From contig NOWV01000020.1 of assembly GCA_003344405.1 (NCBI GenBank), positions 1 through 64,000 of the forward strand: DNA of 64,000 nt, given 5' to 3'. Both the position numbers and the translations under genes were made by a program. Shown in pieces: positions 10,560-23,680 of this stretch (position 1 is the stretch's first letter; every line of letters begins with the position of its first letter). Source of the stretch: Trichoplax sp. H2. Its lineage: Eukaryota > Placozoa > Uniplacotomia > Trichoplacea. The notes below the pieces were generated by a model, which saw only the letters and a program-made list of their open reading frames with translations, was not told where the DNA came from and made no database searches.

Positions 10560-13500
10560 GCTAAATTTTTCTTTAGTAATTTACCAACTCTACTTCATCA
10601 ATTTCAATCTTACTGCTTCACATCAGCAAGGAAATAAGAATAACATTTCCTGATCTCCCAAAATGTATGAATATTCACTTCTGCTAGTCCCTATAAATAT
10701 TACCGACCGCTTTTCTGGTTTCACTAGCATGGCAATAATATACTGTATAATTTCTATAGAAGGACATCATTAAAGCTCAGTTATTTTTTATCATTTTCAA
10801 TAACTTAGCTAAAAAATGATGTAAGTTCCATTATATGTAAATACTGAGTGTCAAAGGCATATTCTCCAATATGAGATACGTTTGCAAAAGGGCAATAATA
10901 AATGGTCTAGTGATAAAATCAAGTAATTTAACTATACAATTTACTCAGATGTAACTGATTAGGTCCTTACTTTAGAGGATATTCATCTTCAATTTTAAAA
11001 AGGTTATCACCACTAATTACGATTGCATCAATACGAAATCGACGATAATTAACGAATATTTAAACTTAAATTGATACATTTGGAATCTTTCATTCTTTAC
11101 TTATTCAATAAGTTACTCAGATACTAATGCATCACTTCAACAAGAAAAATTTCTATTAAATAGACATTCTGTACTTCATATTGACCCCATGAAGATCTTC
11201 AGAGGTAAAGTGATTATCCGTTCTAATACATATAATCCTTATATGACAACACATAACAGCTAAACATATTGATAACAAAAATGTCACTGCTAGTATCTCA
11301 ACTACGTTATTAGTGATGCATAACTAATTTTTAACAGCGATGATATTAGTGATTTATTTTAAGCTATTATAGGGCCAAGAGTAGTAATAGTACTCCAATT
11401 AATAAGTTTAAAACCTGGAATAACTTTTCATTTGAAGTTTAGAAAGAAATATTCCATAAGCTTAAGGTATATTTCTCACTTTAGTAACTCTTTTTTCCAT
11501 CTAAAGACCCGTTATGTGTGCACAATTACGTATGTAAAAGTAATTCATTGACGAACTAAATAAGATATTATCAATGTCAATAAATCCGTTAAAAGAAGCA
11601 TTATCATAAAATACAGTACAATAATATTCATTCTTAATCTAGTGATCGCAGTCTCTTAGCCACGGCGACAAACAAATTTTATTTACTATAATTAAGATTA
11701 TAAACTCGATTAATTATTGCACCGTCATGCACAATTTACCAATCGTAATACAAACGGATAAAATAACAACACTTATTTACGCCAATATACATATTTTCGC
11801 CATCAGCAATAGCAACAGTGATAGTAAGTAATATTTACGGGGTAATGAATAATTCTATCGATATTGAATTTTCAATATTACAAAAGTAGAATTGGGATAA
11901 CATACAATTACTGCATTTAAAATTCAATTATCAGAGTATATTGGCGTCATCATCTGTACTATGACTAGTTATAACTAATAGAATTCAATTAAGATCAAAG
12001 CATGCATCTACAGCTTTATATACTTATATTTATAATCGAATTAGACTACATTGCTATGTCATAGTGATAAATTTACTTCATACTTTGATTATGTAGGTCT
12101 CATCGCTTGCACTACACCATTTTCTGAACACATAGGTATAACAGCCGGACTGTGACCACCTACGATTTGAAAGAGCATTTCGTTTTAAGACATTGCTACT
12201 TTAATTAAGCACTGTATTTGGTATTATTCATCTAAATCAATTCCAATGCTAACATGGTATGATAGAAATATATCTCAAATTATCAGTTCAAAATATCTAA
12301 GCCTGAGTCATGCGAGATAGGACTCTGCATAAGCTTTGTCAATTGTATAAAATAAAAATTCGATCTTAGTCTTAATATCAATTTTGTTGCTTATATGCTT
12401 TAACACTATGATCTATCTGTTTATATAGTTGAATGGGATATGAAAGCTAGTCTGCTTGCAATAAAACTGTACCCTGTTTTATACTATTTGGCGTAAGCTT
12501 TGTATTGGAATTTGGCTAACTTTGAAAATAAAGCATACCGGAGGTTAAGCCGCGCACCGAAGTTACCTAATGAACCAGTTAAAATAAAAAGTACTTTATT
12601 TACTCTCGTACCGTAGATCCAGTCGTAATAAGAAATATAAAAATCGCATTTACTGACATATTGATCAATTCGATTACTCAAAGATTAAAAAATATAGATT
12701 GCGCTACACAATTTCCTTATTTTCTCTACCAAATCAAGCCTGCTAATTAAATTATTAATCTGATATCTTAGTTACTAACTGTTTCGAATAATTAACCACT
12801 GATAAACCATCTCCTTTTAAGAGCACTTTATATCAACATCAACACCTTTACGGCGCCAGTTAATTAACATAACCCCGTAATTATTAAAACAATATTTGTA
12901 AAAATTCTTTAGTAATACTTAAGCTAAGAAACTAAATGAAAGGGTTATATAAATGATAGGGCAAGCATAGGCGCTAAAAACATGTTATTGATGAATAAAG
13001 TGAGTAAGTTAGTATGTCCAATGTAATTAATGTTCATTATTAGGAAATTAGAAATAGTATATGACGGGATACTTCTGATAAATATTTAATGTCCAAGGAG
13101 AATACTATTGGACAAATTAATGTACATACAAGTAATCAAAAACAAATGTATCAATTTTTACATAGCTTTTGAATCCAACTAGGTGAATCTACAACGCAAA
13201 AATTGAATTACAACGCGCGTCATAAATATAATAGACCAGTGATAACATGAACATTGCTTGCATGATTTAGTAATGGGTATTTAATCCAGCGTATAATAAT
13301 CTACAAACAATAGTCTTACTAAGGAGAAAATTGAGATCGATAACAAAATGAATGGTATAGCAAGTTCGCTTGTGATTAGTAATTCTTTTAGCTATCACTT
13401 TCAGCTGCGAAACTAGCAAAATAATGTACTGTATCTCAATGAATTACTTCCTATTTGTATGACCAGCAAACGAATTCATCGATCCATGAAGAATATGTAC

Positions 13501-14069
13501 AAGAACATGGGTACTTTTTATTTTATTTTCGGTCAATTCCAGGTTATTAAGACAGTCATTGATAGACAATAATTATGTGGGCTAAAAATGCGTAGTCTTA
13601 TTATGAATCAATTGTATTATATTGAAAAAATTCATTGCTAATTTATGATTCAGACTTTACGTCTACGTTCATACCATATAGTCCTTATTTTTAAATTAAT
13701 TATTCATATGATGACGATCAAAATATGCAGAATATAATTTTGTTAACCATTTTAGGAATTAGCATTCAGAGACATTTATATCTGTATTTATTAAATCCTC
13801 AAATGAGTCCATTGTATCTTAATTATCCTAACTATAGGTCAGTAAGCAATAGAGCTAAAAACAGAAATTCCTTATAATGAGTCATACCACCTCCAAATTC
13901 AATAAATAACTTCGTTTATTTCTACCTATGCTCATATAAAGAAGTAAGTAAATTGATTACTAGATAGAGAGAAGAGTTAATTTATTCCTCTTAAATTCAA
14001 TTCGTTGATTAAGACGTTGAGTTAAACTGCCTTTCAATTTATTAAAACCAAAAGAAAATATATTCTTTA
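10560..14069. other. Long non-coding stretch upstream of receptor 1
   Basis: No recognisable gene or named repeat. A 65-codon minus-strand frame at 12484-12681 has no domain features. No obvious core promoter can be assigned for the receptor that follows. Confidence 0.4.
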
Positions 14070-14084
14070 TAAGAAACTACCGCC

Positions 14085-15086
14085 ATGAATGCTCCCGTCG
14101 TTAATACATCTAACACAACAAATAATGTATGGTACTACTTTTCTAGAACATTTTATTCTTCATCAGTATTGGCGATTGGTACCACTATTGGATTTACTGG
14201 TTTACTAACAAATTCAATCTTGCTTGTTACAATCTTGATGGTTAGAAAATTAAGAAAGTCAAGTAGAACCCTTACAAGCTTATCTTTATGTGGCATCCTG
14301 TTTGCAGCTGTTTTTATTTTACCTATACATCTATTACCACCACAACAATCTATGGCATACCTCGTTAACTACGACTTACTAGGTGCACGCTGTGGTGTAT
14401 TGCTATTAATAAATATCAATTTACACCAGTGTGTACTAGGAATAGAACGATGGTTGGCTGTGGCCTCGCCATTACGCTATCGCAGATATAGAAAGAGCAA
14501 ATTAGTGAATTTTACTTGCATACTCTTATGGGTTACTTCTTTAATATTAACACATTTACCACTAGCCTTTCGTTGCATTATGACCACAACTGCTTCTATT
14601 TCAGCCTTAGCTGCATCTAATGAATTGCGAGTAAAAGCTAGACGAATTGAAAAAATAAGCTTTCAAGTTATTCTATCAAGCACTTACCTAATGCTTTTAA
14701 TTATTATGGTCTCGTCTTATTGCTCTACTCTAGCCAGTGTCAACTCTTCTCGCAGGAAAAACTTGTTCGTATGTTCTAAACCGAAACCGAAACATATGTC
14801 TTCCGCTAAAGCTATCCGTCAAATGACTATTGTAACTGGCACTTTTTTAATACTTTGTTCGCCTGCATTAACTATTATTATGTCTCCAATGCTAGGTAGT
14901 ACCCATATTTCAAATTATACTTTCACTGTTATTTCATTTTACTTCCTTGTTTCTTATCCCTCAGCCTACCCTATTTTGTATTGTTATTACGGTAGAAATA
15001 TTAAGAAAGAACTTCAAACAGCGGCAATGACCCGTAGCATTCGATCATTTAACGATAGTAAAATTCGCGATAGAACAACATCCTAA
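14085..15086 (+). CDS. Intronless class A (rhodopsin-like) GPCR, lineage-specific
   Basis: Single-exon 333-aa seven-helix receptor in the plasma membrane; ligand unknown. Seen: two N-glycosylation sequons (N7, N10), helix 1 with N43 (position 1.50), C103 at the top of helix 3, E121-R122-W123 in place of D/ERY, W149 in helix 4, a basic third loop with a KPKPK run near residue 235, LCSP at 257-260 for CWxP, and YPILY at 295-299 for NPxxY, followed by a short tail. Deviations: the helix 2 sodium-site Asp is replaced by G70, helix 6 lacks Trp, and I see no Cys in the second extracellular loop to pair with C103. The start is supported by ccgccATGa context and an in-frame TAA at 14070-14072. It may be an orphan receptor with altered signalling, or an early pseudogene without stops. 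Confidence 0.88.
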   Translation: MNAPVVNTSNTTNNVWYYFSRTFYSSSVLAIGTTIGFTGLLTNSILLVTILMVRKLRKSSRTLTSLSLCGILFAAVFILPIHLLPPQQSMAYLVNYDLLGARCGVLLLININLHQCVLGIERWLAVASPLRYRRYRKSKLVNFTCILLWVTSLILTHLPLAFRCIMTTTASISALAASNELRVKARRIEKISFQVILSSTYLMLLIIMVSSYCSTLASVNSSRRKNLFVCSKPKPKHMSSAKAIRQMTIVTGTFLILCSPALTIIMSPMLGSTHISNYTFTVISFYFLVSYPSAYPILYCYYGRNIKKELQTAAMTRSIRSFNDSKIRDRTTS

Positions 15087-15224
15087 ATTTCAATTAAAAT
15101 ATGTACTGAAACGAATTACATAATATAAGACAAAACATGTAAATCTCATCCATGATTAACATTGTTTATCATTGTTGATGTCTTGTATATAGATAATCCA
15201 ATATTTTTTGTATATCGAACTGCA

Positions 15225-15230
15225 AATAAA
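15225..15230 (+). terminator. Probable polyadenylation signal of receptor 1
   Basis: AATAAA about 140 bases after the stop codon, followed by an A-rich run. Confidence 0.5.
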
Positions 15231-16508
15231 AAAATCAATTACAAAACCATTTTAATTTTTCTGCTTCAGTAGTTGAACTTAATGCCAAAATATTTGAATA
15301 TAATTATATTTCTAAACAAAGTTTCAACAACCATTCAGCAAAAACTCATTGCGCTTCCAGTTATACCTAATGCAAATACAAGATTAGATACACGCATGCA
15401 AAGATAGTATTAGTTTAATTTTTACATTACAAATACAGCATGATATTGCTGATTTTCTAAAGTACTTTAATACGTTAAATGCATAAATTTATGTAAATTA
15501 CTACAATGAGTGTACATACCCTGTACGAAAGATAGCTGACTGACAGCGTCGATTATCAAGATCGCATTTTAATATGTCGGTATTGTTGTATCGAAAGCAT
15601 CATATCAAGAATGACTCAATTTATCAAAGCAAGCTACATTTAATCTTTAAGACCATAAGATTAGATAATATATATGTAATGTATATAAATTAGTTGTAAT
15701 AATATTATCTACATCCTAAAATTTTTATTTAAGCAATAGACAGCTATAACCTGCTAAAATCATTTTACTGTGAATTACTAGTAAGTCAAATGCATCGATC
15801 ACAACACCGTTCTATCATCATATCAAGCTAATTAATAAATTTACCTGGATTACAGAGCATACAACTTAATACGTAAACATGAACGATATAATATAAATAG
15901 CAATTGAATTCCTTGTGAAGAAAAAACATATTTACAACTATTAGGCTTTCAGACTTACCGGCATATTAGTGATAACAAGGATATATTTCGACGTAATCCC
16001 TGTCTCACAATGATTTTAGTCCAATTTTATCTTCATTCAAATTATGATTGTCTTCTACTAATACCGAATTATCACATAACAAATTAATTAATTAATCTAG
16101 ATTGTATCTATGTTTAGCTATTAGTCAATACAAGATGAATTTTATTACAGTAGCGGTATACATTAGCAATTTAATTCTTTAATAAAATCGGAAACGAAGA
16201 TCAATACCTTGCCAATAAAGCGATCTTTCATTCTATTCAGCAGGCTTGAATTTAATTAAAGAACCTTTATTTCTATTTATTTACTTGTGTTATTTAAATT
16301 AATGTAACTTAGCATGTAGTTATTTCACTGAGTAGCCCTACCATTTTAAAACTACTGAAACTGTTGATAATTTTAAACATTATCTTTATCATGGAAAGAA
16401 ATAAATAAACAGGCGACGCCTATATTAAATTCTGGTAACAGTCTTTAAAACATACCCATATTGCCTATTCGTTTGTGCTTTGTACAAGCCTTTCAATTTA
16501 TAAACAAG
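15231..16508. other. Non-coding stretch, nothing recognised
   Basis: AT-rich, no exon or named repeat seen. Confidence 0.45.
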
Positions 16509-17135
16509 TCTTAAAACAGCTTTGCAACAAGATAACGTAATGTACGATCAATAAGTCAATTCCTTGAACCACGCATCTAGGAACGATATCTGCACTATCA
16601 CAAACACTTTTGCTCTACTAGTAGACTACACAAAGACTTAGACGCTTCGTATTTTACGTTAAACTCTAACTTTATGAATCCACTTTATTACACGATATAC
16701 TGCATTTATATACTATTCCTCAATAGTTTATGAGCATAGTTAATACAATTAACATTAGAATCATTTACTGAATTAGATATTAATTTTAGCTACTGCTCCC
16801 TTAATGCAGACAACAGCATTTACGAACATAGACATCTGATGACTAATACAGAATAGTCAGATTACGATATGTCCTATCACGGAACATTTCTACGATAATT
16901 TACAATTTATCATAACTAAGTTACAATCACAATGAGTCGAACTGTAAGTAGATGATTTGCATTCCCTATTATAACTATTAATTCAGTATGTGTACATGTG
17001 TCATTATTATAAAAAGTCAGTGCTATATTAAAACACAGTATATCCAAATTAGAAGTTAACTAATTAAGGATAGTCTAACAGAATTATCCTAACATAGATA
17101 TTTCTACTCTAATGCAGTATACAACACTGTCACAG
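16509..17135 (+). repeat. MITE-like family A, near full-length copy
   Basis: About 627 bases from aaaacagctttgcaacaag to caacactgtcacag. It matches 24615-25246 end to end in reverse orientation, 36858-37215 over its 5' part, and 1-199 over its 3' part. There is no significant reading frame, so it looks like a non-autonomous DNA element with short inverted ends of the type TTGTNACA. I could not establish a target duplication. Confidence 0.75.
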
Positions 17136-18589
17136 AACATAATATACAAATATCACCAGCTGGAAAAAAACCGTTGCTAAGCATATTGAGGTAGTAGCTT
17201 TTGGAATAAATAATTTTTAACAGCTTTCAATTTTAAAGGTCTAGGAAGTAGCGTAGCTCCAAGCTATTACATCAAACTTCAACTAAGAACAAACCATCAT
17301 ATAAGCCTAAAGCATTCCGTAAATCATTTACAAAAGTAGCTTTAACAAATTAGACTATAAAGTAAAATAATTTTTGCAAGACAGATTATATTTATATATA
17401 TTTATTTAATCCTTACAATATCAAATCGCTAAGTAAATCTGTTATTACAAAAGCCCTCTTAAAACTCAAACTGTTGCTCCTTTCATAAAATCAACAGCAT
17501 TCAATATGACATTTTACTATGTTTAATAGGCTACTGACCAGTATGGTTACGATAGCTCTAGCATTTACTAATTGTAACTACAGGAAAAAAGTGTATAGCC
17601 GTAATTTACGAAGTTAATATCAGAAGATCTTCAACTGTAGTGTAGTATGCCGTATTTGTAGAAGCATCATGCTATTAATTCAGCAATAGTTCAGAAATAG
17701 AACTTCTAATGAAGATACGCACATACGTGCATACATATGACTGTAATCAGAAATACTACATTTATAGAAAACTAGTATCGAAATACTAAATCGCAGTAGA
17801 CATCATTAAAAAAAAGATAGCCTAAGCTATAGATCAAAGCGTACAAATTTCACCTGCATAATGTATGCATGCGATCAGGTTTCATAGCGGATGATAAATA
17901 TCGAATGTCATTTACACGTTTGCTGTCGTTGAATATTTTAGCATTTTAGAAAACTGAATAGCTGTACATTATTTATGCATTGCTACACAATTAACACTAG
18001 GCCAAATAAGTAGACATTAGCGTACTTAGAATTTCTTATAGCAATTTTAATGAGATATAAACCTCAAAACGCTCTTTAGCATTTAAGGCAACAGTATTGC
18101 AAACTGGGATGTTATCGAACATCAATTTATATAATTTTTAAAGCTCTATAAACTTATTTGCAATTTTCAAAGTCAATATAACACATGCAAGCACCACAGA
18201 AATTGTAGGATCATACCAGATACTGTAAATAAAATTACGCCATGAGGATATGTAATCGTTTACGATTTTTCACCAGTAATGGTATCCTGCGATTTTATCA
18301 TCTATGAAAAACGTAAGAATTTCGGAACCGAATTTAATCTATTATTTTTCTTTTCTAACCAAGGCTTTGAAAGTCAAGATTACAAGTAAAACAATTGGTC
18401 CCTCTGAAAATATGCGTAATAATTGCTAAAACATGGAATTGCACATACTTAGAAGCCAAGTAATCTACAATTCCGGAATTAATAATGTTGAAGACAGTCT
18501 ACTACTCAAATTAAACTGCTACAGTTTATTTGTAGAGCATAACTCCTCACATTTATACCAAAAGTTAGCATTTATGTCTGTTAAAAAAC
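17136..18589. other. Non-coding stretch, nothing recognised
   Basis: No gene or named repeat seen. Confidence 0.45.
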
Positions 18590-19211
18590 GGCTTTGCAAC
18601 AAGATAACGTAATGCACGATCAGTCGAATCCCTGAACCACGTATCAGTGAGCAGTATCTACTCTTTCAGGAACTCTTTTCCTATACTAGTAGACCACAAA
18701 AAGACTTAGACGCCTCATACCTTACAATAAACGCTGATCATAAGAACTAACTTTATTATACGATTTATCGCATTTACATACTCTTTTACAATAGCAAAGA
18801 CATCCTAGTCAGTAATATTAACGTTGAAACCAGATAATGAATCAAAAGCTAATTTTGTCTACTGCTACCTAATGAATACAACAGTATTTACGAACATAGA
18901 CATCGAATTACTAATACAGAATTGTCAGATTACAATATGTCCTATCACGGAACATTTCTACGATAATCTACAATCTACCATAAGTAAATTACAATCACAG
19001 TGATTTGAATTGTAAGAAGATAATTCTCAATTCCCTAATTAAACTACTAATTTCAGTAGGCTGTATATATCACCATAAAAGCTAGTGCTATATATAAATA
19101 TCACATATCTACATTAGAAACTCTTCATAAAAGGGTATATCAACAAAATTATCCTAACATAGATGTTTCTACTATAATTTCGATATTACAGTGTGTATAG
19201 CACTGTAACAA
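18590..19211 (+). repeat. MITE-like family A, diverged copy
   Basis: Collinear with 16509-17135 but clearly more diverged, from ggctttgcaacaagataacg to gcactgtaacaa. Its 3' part (from 18943) is present again at 20110-20378 because the whole segment is duplicated around the assembly gaps. Confidence 0.7.
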
Positions 19212-19766
19212 CGTCTTCTACAATTGATAGAAGCAATCGGTTACAGAAATTTTATAATTTGGAAGCATAAAACATCCTACGGGTATGTTGTTTATCAATC
19301 AGATACAACTGAATAAACTCCACAGATGTCAAATACTTAGTAACACACACTTTAGCATAAATACTAACGTTTAAGTGTAAATTCCGTACCTAAAGACAGC
19401 TCTTGAGCTAGGCTATATAAGAATCTGTATTTTAAAAGTACTATTTAGCTTGATTACGTGTGATGTACTGTTCCCTACGCATCTCAGTGTTGTTTTTATT
19501 GATAGTGTCGCAATTAGATTTAAGACTGCATTTAAATATAATATTTCCCTAGCCTATTGAAGTTCATTTATAGTCTGCTTTAAACCAGACATCGAAACTC
19601 TGGAGTACCCTAGAGCTGTTTTATGAATATCTATTGCCTGATTTCAAGTTTAAGCTAGTTTTTTATAGGCGAAGAAACATTGCAGTCAAGCTATCTAGAA
19701 GTTATTAGCAAAGATATCCATCAAGAATGTAACAGCGTCGACTTTACTAAGCCTGAATACTTGAAA
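18943..19766 (+). repeat. 824-bp duplicate (probable allele), copy 1
   Basis: Matches 20110-20933 at a constant offset of 1167 with roughly a dozen single-base differences and no indel. It ends exactly at the assembly gap, and the second copy starts exactly at the next gap. That is the pattern of two haplotype contigs placed in series, not of a biological tandem duplication. Confidence 0.85.
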
Positions 19767-19786
19767 NNNNNNNNNNNNNNNNNNNN
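19767..19786. other. Assembly gap (20 N)
   Basis: Twenty N separating copy 1 of the 824-bp duplicate from a 303-bp contig. Confidence 0.95.
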
Positions 19787-20089
19787 CTAACTAATTACTA
19801 ACAATCTATATGCCTGATTTCGCAAATTGCAGTTAACATATATAACATAACTCATCGCAATGCGAGTAGCGTGCCATTCACTTTTACTAAAATTCCAGCC
19901 AGAGGATCGAAATTTAGAATTAGAGACGATATAATGCATCTACATTATCGTTACTATTATCGCATTTATATTCAAGTGAAAAAGTAAACTGACTAGCCAA
20001 TAATGACAATCTCATATTACGTTAGTTGTGGTTCTTCATACGTGGTATCTATACCAAGGGTTGGTAGTCTGAATGTACTTCGAAAGCTT
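19787..20089 (+). other. 303-bp contig: empty-site allele of the hairpin insertion
   Basis: This isolated contig equals 23521-23680 joined directly to 24048-24190. It lacks the 361-bp palindrome and one copy of TACATT. It therefore shows the target site before insertion. It is flanked by gaps on both sides, so it is most simply the other haplotype of the 23.5-24.2 kb locus. Confidence 0.9.
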
Positions 20090-20109
20090 NNNNNNNNNNN
20101 NNNNNNNNN
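20090..20109. other. Assembly gap (20 N)
   Basis: Twenty N between the 303-bp contig and copy 2 of the 824-bp duplicate. Confidence 0.95.
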
Positions 20110-20933
20110 TATCACGGAACATTTCTACGATAATCTACAATCTACCATAAGTAAATTACAATCACAGTGATTTGAATTGTAAGAAGATAATTCTCAATTC
20201 CCTAATTAAACTACTAATTTCAGTAGGCTGTATATATCACCATAAAAGCTAGTGCTATATATAAATATCACATATCTACATTAGAAACTCTTCATAAAAG
20301 GGTATATCAACAAAATTATCCTAACATAGATGTTTCTACTATAATTTCGATATTACAGTGTGTATAGCACTGTAACAACGTCTTCTACAATTGATAGAAG
20401 CAATCGGTTACAGAAATTTTATAATTTGGAAGCATAAAACATCCTACGGGTATGTTGTTTATCAATCAGATACAACTGAATAAACTCCACAGATGTCAAA
20501 TACTTAGTAACACACACTTTAGCATAAATACTAACGTTTAAGTGTAAATTTCGTACCTAAAGATAGCTCTTGAGCTAGGCTATATAAGAATCTGTATTTT
20601 AAAAGTACTATTTAGCTTGATTGCGTGTGATATACTGTTCCCTACGTATCTCAGTGTTGTTTTTATTGATAGTGCCGCAATTAGATTTAAGATTGCATTT
20701 AAATATAATATTTCCCTAGCCTATTGAAGTTCATTTATAGTCTGCTTTAAACCAGACATCGAAACTCTGGAGTGCTCTAGAGCTGTTTTATGAACATCTA
20801 TTACCTGATTTCAAGTTTAAGCTAGTTTTTTATAGGCGAAGAAACATTGCAGTCAAGCTATCTAGAAGTTATTAGCAAAGATATCCATCAAGAATGTAAC
20901 AGCGTCGACTTTACTAAGCCTGAATACTTGAAA
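20110..20933 (+). repeat. 824-bp duplicate, copy 2
   Basis: Second copy of 18943-19766; includes the 3' part of a family A element (to 20378). The sequence after 20933 runs on without a gap to the end of the window. Confidence 0.85.
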
Positions 20934-23520
20934 ATTAATTCACCGATACTTGAGAGAAGATAATTCCGTTTTAAATATCTGTATTAAGCAATACTTTAAT
21001 GCCCTTAAATATATAAAATTTCATTACTCTCTCTTATCGCAAAATAGCCCTTATAAAGTCGTATAAATGCATTGCCTTCTGGTTGGTTTCAGTAATCTAC
21101 TGTAGTTTGATCATTTGATGATCTTAATGCATACTACATAAATTATACGCTGAGACTAGATTTAATGGAGATTCAGTTTGTAATATATCGCATAAGCTGT
21201 TGCCTTTAATTGAACAATGAGCTCAAACCCAGACTTAGATTTACGTGGTTTCCAACAAATGTAAAACTGTAATAAAAGAGATATCCGATACACATTTTAG
21301 AAATAAAGCTCTAGCTGTCATACACTATAGGAGATATTGAGCTTCATATAAAATTAAAGTAGACTTGAGCCGTCTATTGAAAAATTTTTTATACTCGTTC
21401 CATCAATACGTTTAGAATAGCAATTGGAATGCGGTAGTTTAAGTGGATACTAACTTTTTATATAATTATTTATTTACGAAATAGGTCGTACTATTCTCAC
21501 GACGAAAGACTGGTGTTCTATGGCTAATAAAGCATCGTTTATAAAATGAAAGGAATCATGGCAATACAAGATGCAGCGCAATAGAAAAGTTTCTTAGCTT
21601 AAAAATTATCCAGTAACAAAACACCAATCAAAACTTTCAGTTCCGTTCTCAGCGTTTAAATATTGATCGCACATTTATGTATTATTAATCGCTGCATTAA
21701 ATTTCCTTTCATAGTTATCAAGATAAAATGCAATTAATGGCATGATAGTATCCAGCAAGGCGATTTACTACGATAAAAGCAAATAACAGAAAAGACTAAG
21801 AATATAAGCAGGTAGGTAACTTATACAAGCTAATAACAGCCAACGCTTCATCCTATCTCGATAGGTTCTACTCTTTAACTAAATCACACTGGATTGCACT
21901 GTATCAAATATCAGCAGCGGCATCTCATCTATTAAGTACATTTTTCATCTCCTACAAAGTAGATAAAATAATTTCTGAGCTTTAAATCACATTTAGTGAT
22001 ATAATACACTCCCAATTTCAGAACCATCCTTACTCAAACATCGAAAAACTGTAATTAAAATACTTTTCTGCCTTATAGTATCATAGCAACATCCCATATA
22101 CTATATGTTATATCTGCAATTACCATCATTTGTAATATAAAATAATTGTTAATTCACACTGCAATCAAACTTAAACTACCTCCAAGAAACATAGCAATTT
22201 CTCTTATTTAAATTAATCATTAACTTCTGGCTATTCTGAAAAAAATTAATGTAATACACAAGCTAGCACCTCCTCGATACCATTACGTTCCCGAATTCAT
22301 TACGATCATTTAAAATTTAAATCCAGATAATCGTATATTTGATCTCCCAACTAATAAAACGACATATCATGAAGACAGCAATTTTTGTACATATATAATA
22401 GCAGATAGTATTTAAACGTACCCTTGATGTCTACCTTAATCATTGTAAGGAGTTGATAGCGGCTGAATAGACAGATTTTTTTGATAAAAGCACTGTAGAA
22501 TATTAAGTAATATCCCATAATTTAACGTGTCATTGGATTATATTATGGCTTATATGAGTGAATAAGTTGACGGAAAAGACAAACAGAATTTAAATATAAT
22601 ATAAATAAGAAACTGCAACTACATGCCGGATACTCATTGATGCAGAACAACTCGACTAATAATGCAACTTTTATCGTTTAATGCCCCTTTCATCCAGGAA
22701 GACGATCGATAAAAACAAAGTAAAGTGTAATGAGTTTCATAATATTTACTATTGTAAAGCCCATCAGGATCTTGGTTTACTTTTTGCTCCTCATCCATAA
22801 ATGAATAGCTACTATTAATAATTTATACACCAAAATATTACTAAACTTATATCCTTAATAGAAAACGAATCAATATCTATAAAGAAACTGCGTTCATAAT
22901 ATTAATCGTATAAACACATTTAGTGCGAATATTTTTCTTAAGTATTCCAATTATTTTGCTTAAAATCTCCCATGTTGTCAGTTAAGCAATTCAGTAAAGT
23001 TTTTGAAACTATATTTGTTAATGATAAACTCAAAATTAAAGAAACGTTATGTAATAGCTTCCACTATTACGCTAGGTCCTAAGTTTATGTCTTACGTAGA
23101 ATGAGTCTAAGTTACAGCATGTACTCCAGTTGATCGTATCATCACGTGCCCGTTAATTTATTAGACTTAGGTAATCTTAGTATTATCGTTGATACGACTT
23201 AACGTCACTTTTCTACACGTGGCTAATCAATAGCAGCCGATAGTTATTGTTGCAACCACTTTTTGTAATATAGAAACTGCTTCTAACAGCAGTTGAGTAT
23301 AGACACCAGTCTTCACTAAGATCAAGACTAGAACTCTCTTTATTTTAAAAGTAACTCGCTTTTATGCCTTCTATCTATTTGCGAGCAAATATATATTCTT
23401 ATATCTAATTTAGTATAACTTTAAGCTCTACTTTAAGATACGTTAAAATATGCACACAACATGAGATAAACCACTATCAGAATACGATCTGACCTTCGAG
23501 CTCTCTTATAAATTAGGTAT
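20934..23520. other. Non-coding stretch, nothing recognised
   Basis: About 2.6 kb of AT-rich sequence with no protein-like exon and no named repeat. Confidence 0.45.
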
Positions 23521-23680
23521 CTAACTAATTACTAACAATCTATATGCCTGATTTCGCAAATTGCAGTTAACATATATAACATAACTCATCGCAATGCGAG
23601 TAGCGTGCCATTCACTTTTACTAAAATTCCAGCCAGAGGATCGAAATTTAGAATTAGAGACGATATAATGCATCTACATT

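Noticed and set aside
12484-12681. 65-codon minus-strand ORF
   Set aside because: No domain, no neighbouring exon, chance length.
13970-13985. Sequence tagatagagagaagag as a third copy of the hairpin element tip
   Set aside because: One base longer than the tip, no facing inverted copy, and no 6-bp duplication.
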